Source: Stachybotrys elegans
Lineage: Eukaryota; Ascomycota; Sordariomycetes; Hypocreales; Stachybotryaceae
Direction: 5' to 3'
Length of the DNA: 64,000 nt
Assembly: GCA_020746835.1 (NCBI GenBank)
Contig: JAGPNK010000002.1
Location: forward strand, 992,001 to 1,056,000
Below the pieces are notes generated by a model. The model made no database searches, was not told where the DNA came from, and saw only the letters and a program-made list of their open reading frames with translations. Both the position numbers and the translations under genes were made by a program. Within the stretch, counting starts at the first letter, position 1, and the number at the start of each line of letters is the position of its first letter. This document shows positions 55,358-64,000 of the stretch, piece after piece.

Positions 55358-56336
55358 TTAGACTTCCATACCCATGAAAACCCACTGGTCGCTGATGACG
55401 TCCAAGTCATGAGCCCAGTGGTCCAGCGTGGTCATCTCGAAGCCAACCCACTGCATGCTCTTGGTCAGGTCAACCGCAACCTCGGCCGCCATGCGTCGGT
55501 CAAGACAGGCGACGATGCGGTCACACACCAAAGGGCCGTCGGCAAGTTCGATAAGCGCCATGACGCTATTCACTGCGTTAGTCGCTGAATGATGGGGAAG
55601 AGAGGGATGGTGAAATGTGCTTACCCCTTCTTGAGATCTCTCCCAACTACGCCTTCAGCGTCGAAGAAGACAAAGAGGGTTTTCTCCTCTCCGTTTCCAG
55701 CGACAAAGGCGCGGAAGCTGGCGCCGCCCGCGTAGTCCCAGACCTCGAGCCAGGCATGAATCTCAAAGCCGCGAGGCTTGGAGTTGCTGCCGGGGTGGTC
55801 GAGGTACTGATCGTGCAGAAACTGGACATCAGGAGGCGGCGTCGGCATGAAAGCACCTGACAGGCCGGAGCCATCCATAGAAGGTATCCTCTCACCGTGG
55901 AATACCGTCTTAATGGACTCGCAAAAGAATCTCTCACATTCTTCCCTGATCGAGTGTGCTGCCCCCCCTCGCCTACCCAGGCGGCGGCCTGGGGTCTCGC
56001 GCTTCTTGTTCTTGGGAAGAAGAGCGAGCTCATTGGACGAGGTCAATGCGGCGAGGGGGGGACTTGTTGGAGGGGATGGGACACCTGAGGTAGGGACCTC
56101 AGGAATACCACTCCGCCCCTGAGAAGGGTGTTAGCATAGAGTCATGATGTAGGGGCAGAAGTAGCTGGGAGGAGGGTGTTGAACGTACCTAGAACCCCGG
56201 TAGTGCAGTAGTGGAGGCCCTTGAGGTTGGCAGCTGAGTCGACGATGTAGCAGGAGGCAAGGACGTTGACACGCTGGACGACGTCCTCGCCGTAATTACT
56301 ACTAAAATTATTACATTGGTTCATAATTGACGCCAT
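55358..56336 (-). CDS. Ornithine decarboxylase antizyme (needs +1 ribosomal frameshift)
   Basis: Antizyme binds ornithine decarboxylase, blocks its dimerisation and delivers it to the 26S proteasome without ubiquitin. Exons: 56336-56189, 56118-55625 and 55565-55358. Frame 0 starts MASIMNQCNNF and ends after 55 codons at ...E-W-Y-S-TGA (stop at 56101-56099). Frame +1 then carries the body: basic KKRETPGRR, an IREECERFFCESIKTVFHGE helix, then FEIHAWLEVWDYAGGASFRA, TLFVFFDAEGVVGRDLKKG, VMALIELADGPLVCDR and the C-terminal HWAHDLDVISDQWVFMGMEV. With one +1 shift at TCC-TGA the product is 282 residues. The UCC-UGA site matches the conserved polyamine-induced antizyme frameshift. Both introns are GT..AG with phases consistent only with this one shift; the second has an ACTAAC branch. 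It should be annotated with ribosomal slippage, not as a pseudogene. Confidence 0.93.
56099..56104 (-). promoter_or_regulatory. Programmed +1 frameshift site (TCC TGA) of antizyme
   Basis: Frame 0 reads TGG TAT TCC TGA. Skipping the T of the stop gives GAG GTC CCT, which enters the long downstream frame. This is the canonical antizyme recoding site, where polyamines raise frameshifting. Confidence 0.9.
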
Positions 56337-57502
56337 TTTTTATCGATTTCCTCGGGGTGCTGTCTTGAAAATATTCGAAAGGGTTCGTGGGATACGATCG
56401 GAGCTGAGGAGGAGTCTGGGGTGGCGAACAGCGGTCTGCTCTTAAAAAAGGTTTTCTCTTCTTTCGATTGCAAAAGTTGAGCTTGATGTTTGTTTGTCTG
56501 CGGCAACAGGAATGCTGTGCTGTCGATTGTCTGACGTCTGGGTAGGGTATTCGAGGCGGTGTCTCTCTTCTGAAGGCGGAACGAGCTTTGGGGTTGCGGA
56601 CGGGCGAATGTCTCGGTGAGAGGTAGAAAAGGACGGAGCGGAGGGAGGAAGGGAAGGGAAAAATGCCAAATGGGTGGAGACGTGGAGTCACACGCCCGTT
56701 CTTTTTACCTTATTAGTCAGGGTTAGTGTGTCACGGCAGGACGCACCTTTTTAGTGGCCCAATTGGCCTTGGCCCGGCCCATCTTAGCACTGTGGTGCTC
56801 TTAGTACCTGCCCTGGACTCCGAATACGGTTACAGTGGGCACTGTAGCCAAAGTCTCCCCAGTGTCTGCACATTCCCGAACAATCTGGCTGCAACCATCC
56901 AATTCATCCAACCCACATGCAAGCGGGCAGATAGCAGGTGCTGCAGGAAGCGAACTGAGGGGGAGAGTGGGCTAGAACTTCGCGGCTCCCCCAATGGCAT
57001 AGGCTCTCCTCACCACCTTCTTCATTTTCCTGCCGGCCCGGCGAACCAATATCGCCACAAAACTCTCTCAAGGACAGACCGGCTGCCCTCGTCGGGCACC
57101 ATACTGCTCACTCTGGGTTGCCGCCCAACGAAGGTGACGACGACCAAGACCAATCACAAAGATTCCGAGGATAGCCAGGCTTGGACGTGGCACCATGGTG
57201 ATGGGATCATGTTAGTTACCCCAGCAGCAATACTTGGCGGGGTGGGTCTTCGGCCGTTGAAATCCGACCTTGTCTGGACCGTGATCGCTTGCCCATTCTG
57301 GTGCTGGGTGTAATGATCACATGGCTATGGTATGCGCGGCTCTGGGCGTCGATCATGCCAGGGACATCACAGGAGAGACATTGATGTCGAACTTTATCCT
57401 CATTCAACTCCCATTGATCCCAGGTATAGTACAAAATCAACCCCAACTTCACATGTATCCATCCCGCCCCCTTCGTGCGCTATCGTCTTGATCTTTACTT
57501 CA
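56337..57502. other. Promoter of antizyme and 3' flank of the ArfGAP gene
   Basis: About 1.2 kb. The minus-strand antizyme promoter and leader occupy the left part. A 195-codon + strand frame at 56726-57313 has no family features and is not called. Confidence 0.45.
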
Positions 57503-59695
57503 TCATACATGCCTCGCGCTCAAACTTGCAAATGCATCCGGGCTGTGCCGCCCATTCGTAGTCCATGCCATCTCCAGCCCCAGGTTCATGCTCTCGCGGC
57601 TGACTTTTCGGTTCGTTGCAAAGGGATCCGATCCTGCCGCACCGGTTCCACTGCTCATGAAGGGGTTGTTGCCCGTCCCCACGGGCATCGTCACACTGCG
57701 GGTGGGCAGCCCAGGCATAGGGGCTGCCACGTTGAGCGACTGTGGCTGAAAAAACTGGTCTATGGTTTGCGTCGGCTGTACGGCTGATGGGGATGTGGCT
57801 TGTTGGGGACTGGCTGGGGGCTGGCCATAGAGAGCCATTATGGAGGCCGTGTCCGGTCTTTGCGGCTGGTACTGATACTGTGGCTGCATAGGGGCCGGCT
57901 GGCCAAACGACTGTTGGCCCATCATGGCGGGTTGGCTAGGAGGGCTGAAGAAAGGATTCGTTCCTGACATTGGCGTTGCAGTCGCGGGCGTCCCTGATAC
58001 AGGAGTTGCGAAGAGTCCTGGGCTCTGGAAAGAGGTGGTCTGGAACTGCTCGGGAATCTGTCCCAACGTAGGCGATGCTATTCGTGTAGGAGATCGTATA
58101 AAGGGGTTTCCGCCCATAGATGGTGACTGTGCGGGCGCGGTGTTGAGCGAGAGATGCTGCGAGCCATTCGCAGCAGGGTGGTTCGTGAGGAAAGGGTTGT
58201 AGCCTGTAGGCTGCGCCTGGAGGGGTTGTTGTCCGTAGATGGCATTGTTCTGGAAACCGGCCTGCTGGTACACTTGGGGGCTGGAGGAGGCGGAAGATAG
58301 GGACGGCATTTGCTGGTAAGCGGGTTGCATGTATTGCTGCATCGGCTGCTGCATAGGCTGTTGAGAGGCCATGCCCCCGGTGTGGTGGGGGAACAGAGGT
58401 TGTGGTGCTACACTGAGGCCCTGGAAGGCTTGGCTAATGAGGTCTACCTGCTGCGCCGGCGCGCCAAACGGATTCGTTGAGCCGCCGTAGGGGTTCTTGT
58501 TCTGGAGAGTTCCTGTAGACTGCGCAGTCTGTGGCTGCGCGGGGCCCATGGCATCGAACGGATTCGTCGAAACACTCGAGGGCGTATTAGGTTGCGTCTG
58601 GCCGGCTTTCTGCGGCACACCCATGCCAGCACCTAGTCCAGAAGTGCCCTGCGTCAGGGGCGTCAACGATTTCGAGGGTCGCAGCGCACGCTCGCGCGGC
58701 TGCTCCTGAGTGGTGGGCGAGCGCCTGTCGTTGTCGCCGAGACGGACAAGAGTCTCAATTGCGCGGTCCAGGTTGCCATTGACTCCTTTCAGAATAATTG
58801 TATTCCGCTGCTTATCAAAGAAGCCCATCTCGTTGAGTCGCACCAGCTTCTTCTCGATATCGTCGGCATTGTCGTAGTCGAACGATGCTCCAAACACCTT
58901 GGCGGGCTTATTGGTCGGCAATGGGGCAGCGCTTCGGTCGAACTCGGACATGGACGACGACTTGGTCTCCTTTTTCGCTCGCGAGCTGAGGGGGAAGATG
59001 GACGACGCGGAGCGGAACCCGAATTTTGTCGAGTTCTTGGGTGGCAGTGGCGGTGGCGTTCCTTCATCTAGGCGTGGACTCTTCGGCATGGCTGACTTCT
59101 TAACGGCAACATTATTCATGTACTTGGCTCTGATGAATCGCTCCATGGCCGAGTCCGCTTCGTCGGCGTCGACGGGGACAGGCGGTTTTTTGCTGTCGGG
59201 GTTGTAAATATTGTTCGAGGCAACATTACCAACCTTGCGCATATTCTGTTGAACACGCCGGTGTTAGAGAGCTTTCCCCCGTGACAACATCGATTCGCAC
59301 GCCAGGATACCAACTCACCTCGACTTGCTCGTTGGCCCAGCTATCCATGCTCAGGGACTTGACCTTGGATATATGCGTCCCCAGCTTCCGGTGAATCGCA
59401 GCGCATCGCATGCACAGGAAGACACCCAACTAGATGCACATGTCAGCAACGGCGGCACAAGCGGCAAGCCGGTTGGTGGGAGACGGGGGGGTCGTACGCT
59501 CCATGATGCCCAAGCTGGTGAACAAATGTGCGGTTAGCAAGGAGTCGGCCAAGTGACTGTGGAGAGTGCAAGTATCGTACCTGGGTTGAGCGCGTGGCAA
59601 TCGGCGCACATATTGTTACCGGGAACATTGCGCACGAGATCCTGAAGCGCCTGCTCGTTTCGCGCCTGCTGGCGCTTGCTCATGGCGGTTGACAT
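57503..59695 (-). CDS. ArfGAP with UBA-like domain and NPF motifs
   Basis: Four exons (59695-59581, 59514-59498, 59429-59319, 59245-57503) encode 661 residues. Exon 2 is only 17 nt and supplies the AWASWS residues of the ArfGAP zinc finger; with it the motif is CADC-x16-CMRC (C30, C33, C50, C53), followed by the catalytic arginine R58 in IHRKLG and by THISKVKSLSMDSWANEQVE. A UBA-like domain lies at about 208-252 (DDIEKKLVRLNEMGFFDKQ, GNLDRAIETLVRL). The remaining ~400 residues are Gln/Pro/Ser-rich and contain six NPF motifs plus one DPF, which bind EH-domain endocytic proteins. The closest functional relatives are the Gts1/ucp3-type ArfGAPs. It stimulates GTP hydrolysis by Arf GTPases in Golgi/endocytic traffic. 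High confidence in family and exon structure. Confidence 0.92.
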
Positions 59696-62643
59696 GATGC
59701 TGAGCAGTGCTGATCCGGTTTGCAGCGACAACCAACACGGCGTTCGGTTTGGATGGGAGGATGAGAGGAGGTAAGGGGGATCCTGAGCGCAAGGTCGGGT
59801 CGGGGTGGTGGTACTTTAGGATTCGTTACGGCACGCGGGCGTTATCCGCAGTAGTTGGTCGGGGGTTCTGAGTTTAGCGATATGGATCCCAGTGATTATC
59901 GAGCATAGACCCGTGTCATGGTTTGTTTAGTAAGAGGTAGTAGGGTCCGAGCAAGAAGAAACACGGCAAGTAATCAATGTATGCGTCGGAGCGGTAGGTG
60001 AGATTGGTGACGATGTAGCAGATAACTGACAGACAGGAACAAACACAGCAAGGATTTCAGCCTAGGAGAAGACGCGACCGTAAAACGTGCCACCCCGCCG
60101 CAGTCGAGAGACGATAAAGGGGTCGGAGGGCCGAAGCTTGGGGATGGAGGAAAATCAATAACGAGGCAAGCACATGGATTAGATCCATGGCAGAGTCGGT
60201 GGCTGCAGGAAAAGGAGAGGATGCGATGGATCCGGACAAAGCTTTTGCAGAGGGTCCCAAGCCACAGTGGGGAGGTGCTAACCACCACCTCTACAGGTAG
60301 CACCTCCTTACCTGTATGCTCTGCATGCAAGTCAGTCCAGTCCAGTCCAGGTTGGCTAGGCTGGAGGATTCAGGGAGCCGACTCAGAGATTCCTGGAGAA
60401 TCCGGTTTGGAGTGACAAATACCTGGCAGCAAGGCTCGGGATGGCTGGCATGTTGTTTGCGGTATGAAATTTATTGTTTGTTGTATGGGTGACATGTGCA
60501 AAACAGTGTCGCACAGAACAAGCAATTGTGCGGTACAAGTCTGAATCAGTCAGATCGATGATCCTGGGGCCAGCGGCCCAGTCAGACATCTAGATACGTG
60601 GTTAGGTAGCTACTAATGGAGGGATGACGATCACATTTGTAATGCTGGCTGGATAGTGTGCGTAGCTAATGCGGAACGCCCTCATGGCATGAACCACCCT
60701 CAGTAATTATCGTTTTTTGTTTCCATGTTTTTGTCCCTTTCCCTGCCAAGACACATTATTGGGTGGAGGTGAAGCTTCAGAAGCGTCCTAGACTCTTAGC
60801 TGAGCCGTGGCCCCATTGCCAGGCGGGTTTATGGCTTCTAGGGCCATTTTGAAGACTGCCGTTGTCGATCCTCTGCATCAGTGCGAGCAAGGTCATTGCG
60901 GGCATGATAGGGTCCATTATTGATTCCAACCTTCTCGTCGTCTTCGCCTGGTATCCCGGCCTCTTTGACGCGAGAAAATACCAGCATGCATCCATGCTGT
61001 TGCAGGACATGCCGTCTGATGAGGTAAATGTTTTTGTGTCCAGTACTGGTGAGAGCTCCAAAGCAGGCCGCACTGGAATACTCGGTTCTCCCTGTGTCCG
61101 TGCCACGTGAGAACACCCGCTGCCCCTGTCGCCCATGAGGCTCCGTTTGATGCCGGACCAGGGGTCAACCACCAGCACACATATTAGCCGATTCAACTCG
61201 CCTACCCTATAGCACTATCACCAGCCTCTGAATCACAAGGACGCCGGTGGCATCTTCTATTTGTCCCTATCCTTAGTTTTTGTTGGTGGATACTGTGGTT
61301 TTCGTAGTAGGCCGAGCACGGCTGGCGGTATACGTTTATACATCTGTCTATTACGTGTGATTGATGGATTACGTGCTGAGTTATATTCACTACGACCGAG
61401 CGTTGGACGAGCATCAGACGCGCAATAGAAAGCAAACCCCACTCCCCATTTTCCGGACCAGACACATAACAAACACAGTGAACAGCGAGAATTTGGATAC
61501 ATGATTCGAACGAACCATATAACATTGTACCTCAGCAGTGGTATCAATAACTGACGCCCAATTGGGCATAATGTAAACCAAACATCTGAGGCGTGGAGGC
61601 GTAGGCAGTAGGCTGGATGTCATGGACAGGGGTAGAGAGTACCAAGGAGCACAAGTACATGGCCGTGCTACCAAACCACTTGACGGCTGAAGTTTCTTAT
61701 TTCAAAAGTACATACATAGTCGCATCACCTACCTACGTCATGATCTAGCGCGTTATTCCAGCCCTCTCGAGGCTACATATTCACGCTGACAACAGCTAAG
61801 AATTGACGGCGCCGAGAGCTTCCAGAGGCGGTCCTATCACAAACCCCTGACACTAGAAGGATGATTTGGTCCCCTTCGATAGCAGTAAGCCGCTGGAAAT
61901 AATCAATTGGACCTACCCATGGACTGGCAGCCCTTACCCCGGTTGCTCGTTGTGGTGTGTATTGAGTCCAGCAGAAGAAATGTGCGATGCAGACCGTTTC
62001 TGGCTATCCTCGCTACGCCGCTCAATTGACAGAAACACGGAAATTGCTGATATCCCCGAGGTGATGCTGATACACCGAAGGATTGCAGATCCTGTCGTCT
62101 GACATAGCATTCTCAAAGCCGTCGCGTAATCGGGTGGAAGCGCAAAGTAACGAGGCGTATATTTGCGGCCGGGCCTAGACATTTCCCTCCCGTACAGTCG
62201 AGAACACAATTAAGATAAGAATGAAATATACAAGCCCGCCGTGAAAGCGATACACCTAGCCAAGACTAGGATGTCGGAGACATGTTAAAAGCTGACGGTG
62301 CGTGAGCCAAGTAAAAAGCACAGAGGCTAATCACGTGGTGCGAACTGGGCCAGTCAGCAAACGGGACGACAGGAACGCTGGGCTAATTACCTGCACAACC
62401 TGCCACCACTCGCATGTTTCTCGACAGTAAACGACTCACGATCTCGTATTGACACTCTTTACAGCATAGAGACAGCCGTCGACCCGTTTGGCGTGGAACC
62501 CCCCGCAGTTACGCCCGAACATCTCGTCATGGACCCGCGCTGCATCTGATTCCAGGTTGCCAGCTGTACTACAACTCCATCCCCTGAAGACTGCGCCTCA
62601 ACCCCGACTTGCAACAACAAACACCGCAAGTCAACCGTCAATC
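59696..62643. other. 2.9-kb intergenic region between the ArfGAP and Osh3-like genes
   Basis: Two divergent promoters with a long spacer, AT-richer at 61200-62300. A short CAGTC repeat lies near 60330-60350 and a CCTAG/CTAGG palindrome near 62253-62270. Frames of 80-140 codons lack family features. Confidence 0.45.
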
Positions 62644-64000
62644 ATGGCCGGAATCGAGCAACTCGAGGTTCACAGCAAGGTGGGTAGCTTCAGAAGCCCC
62701 CAGATCGCCTACCTGGAGCACAGCTGACGTTGCAGCCAGTCATACGTCGTTCGTTGGGTCAAGGTCGATGAGGGGAACACGCTGTCATGGAGCGTCCAGC
62801 CGCACAAGAAGTCCATGTAAGCCCAGACCTGCTATTCGAGCTGCAGGATACGTTGCTCACGGTTCGCAGAAATTTTGGAATCGTCAAGCATCCTGGGAGC
62901 GGTGCAACCAACATCGCCTCACTAGCCACCGACGAGATCGAATCCCCCGGTGCCCACACGCATGGGAGCAACGACGGAAAAGGCAACCGCTTCCCCAAGA
63001 AGGAGACGACCGCGCAAGACCTTCTCGCCAATAAGGGCTTTATACCAATCAAGTGGGCTGGAAAATGCGAGGCCGACAAGGTCTCAATAGGCACGTATGA
63101 CGTTCAGCCAGGCCAAGCCGGCATGTACGGACTGGTCTTCGACAACACCTTCTCCAGACAGACGTCCAAGACTGCCACCTTTGTAATCCTCACATACCCG
63201 ACCGATGCTCCGCCACAGAGCGCCAACCATATGCCCAACCTGCAAGCTCCTGGCAGCCGTGGCAATGACGGCCTGCGGCGAAAGCCTAGCAGCTCGCACA
63301 TGAGCGCCATGGCAGCGTCTTCCGTTGATAGTCTTCACAGTCACAACATTGGAGCCAGGCAAGGCTCTGTCCAGGGCGCCAGTGAAAATGGGCAAAATGG
63401 GAACTATCACGTAGGCAACTTGTCTAAGAGGAGGCGGAAGAAGGGACAGGGCTATGCCCGACGTTTCTTCTCTCTCGACTACTCGACCTGCACTCTATCT
63501 TACTACTACAACAGAAACTCGTCGGCGCTTCGGGGAGCTATTCCCCTGAGCCTGGCTGCCATTTCGGCGGATGAGAAACGAAGAGAAATTAGCATCGATT
63601 CAGGAGCTGAGGTTTGGCACCTACGAGCCCCGGGCCAGAAGGAGTTCCAGGACTGGGCGCGCGCCCTGGAGAAGGCGAGTCGAGTAGCCAGAGGAATGGG
63701 GGCTTCAGAGTCTGAGTCGAAACCCTCCCTCAAGACCCAGACCTCGAAACCCCAGTTAAACCTTCCTGCCCACCACGGCGAGGATACCGAATGGCACCAG
63801 GTCGAGACCTTGGTGAGCCGCGTGGTGGGAACACGCGACGCCCTACGCCGCCTCACCAAAGAGGTTGCCGCGCAACCGCAACCGCAGCCTCGAGTCTCGA
63901 CGCCTAACTCTACGCAGTTCCTCAGCCCAGCGGGAAGCGGCCACGACGAGGGCGATGGCTATTTCCCTACCCCTAACAATGAGCGCAAACCCTTCTGGAG
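62644..64000 (+). CDS. osh3: Osh3-type oxysterol-binding protein, 5' part (GOLD + PH), incomplete
   Basis: Three visible exons (62644-62679, 62740-62816, 62870 to beyond the window) begin MAGIEQLEVHSK, then SYVVRWVKVDEGNTLSWSVQ, then NFGIVKHPGSGATN. The first 36-nt exon carries just 12 codons. Residues ~10-180 form a GOLD domain (FIPIKWAGKCEADKVSIG, QAGMYGLVFDNTFS, KTATFVILTYP). After a Ser/Asn-rich linker, a PH domain starts at SKRRRKKGQGYARRFFSLDY and ends with KEFQDWARALEKA. The sterol-binding ORD, expected further downstream, lies outside the window. Osh3 acts at ER-plasma-membrane contacts with PI4P binding and activates Sac1. The frame stays open to base 64000, so the gene is truncated only by the window edge. 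Confidence 0.93.

Noticed and set aside
55621..56336. The antizyme locus as a pseudogene with a frameshift.
   Set aside because: The break falls exactly at TCC TGA after a Tyr codon, the known antizyme recoding context, and all other parts are intact.
56726..57313. A 195-codon + strand frame upstream of antizyme.
   Set aside because: No recognisable family and it lies in the antizyme promoter. Could be real only if RNA shows it.

Overview
This window looks like nuclear chromosomal DNA of a filamentous ascomycete, most likely a sordariomycete of the Hypocreales type. The reasons are a moderately GC-rich base composition, short introns of about 50-65 bases with GT..AG ends and CTRAC-like branch points, wide intergenic spaces, and proteins with typical Pezizomycotina architecture (fused HIS7 HisH-HisF, Vac7, Prp6 with HAT repeats, an ArfGAP with UBA-like and NPF motifs, Osh3). 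The species cannot be fixed from sequence alone. There are no operons, CRISPR arrays or intact transposons, and I could defend no tRNA or rRNA gene.

Left part (1-22.4 kb): a PP2C phosphatase of the Ptc2/Ptc3 group (+, 7 exons); a large mitochondrial-type, PPR-like protein (-); a DysF-domain (Pex30/Mug65-like) membrane-biology protein (-, 3 exons); a small LEA-like alanine/lysine-rich protein (+, 3 exons); the U4/U6.U5 tri-snRNP factor Prp6 (-); and two large, uncharacterised, mostly disordered proteins (-), one with an N-terminal Cys/His cluster and one with a polyglutamine tract.

Middle part (22.4-41.1 kb): ribosomal protein L10 (-, with a Tbf1-like box upstream); a coiled-coil protein (+); a 4.8-kb gene-free stretch ending in a cluster of upstream start codons before Vac7, the Fab1/PIKfyve activator (+); the 18S rRNA dimethyltransferase Dim1 (-); and an F-box protein (-).

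Right part (41.1-64 kb): a repeat-rich zone with 15-bp and 9-bp minisatellites, a long TTC/ATCTTC microsatellite and a candidate Cys-Pro-Ser repeat membrane protein; a 679-codon frame of unknown function interrupted by one amber codon; Vps62; a TFIIIC tau55-like subunit divergent from HIS7, with a Gcn4/CPC1-type TGACTCA between them; ornithine decarboxylase antizyme, whose two reading frames must be joined by a +1 ribosomal frameshift at TCC-TGA; an ArfGAP containing a 17-nt microexon; and the 5' half of an Osh3-type oxysterol-binding protein that runs off the right edge.

The genes do not form one pathway. Several share themes: ribosome and RNA biogenesis (Prp6, L10, Dim1, tau55), endomembrane and phosphoinositide biology (DysF protein, Vac7, Vps62, ArfGAP, Osh3), and metabolic feedback (HIS7, antizyme). 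I see no convincing new multi-gene system. The most informative loci are the antizyme recoding site, the amber-interrupted gene, the CPS-repeat gene and the microexon.
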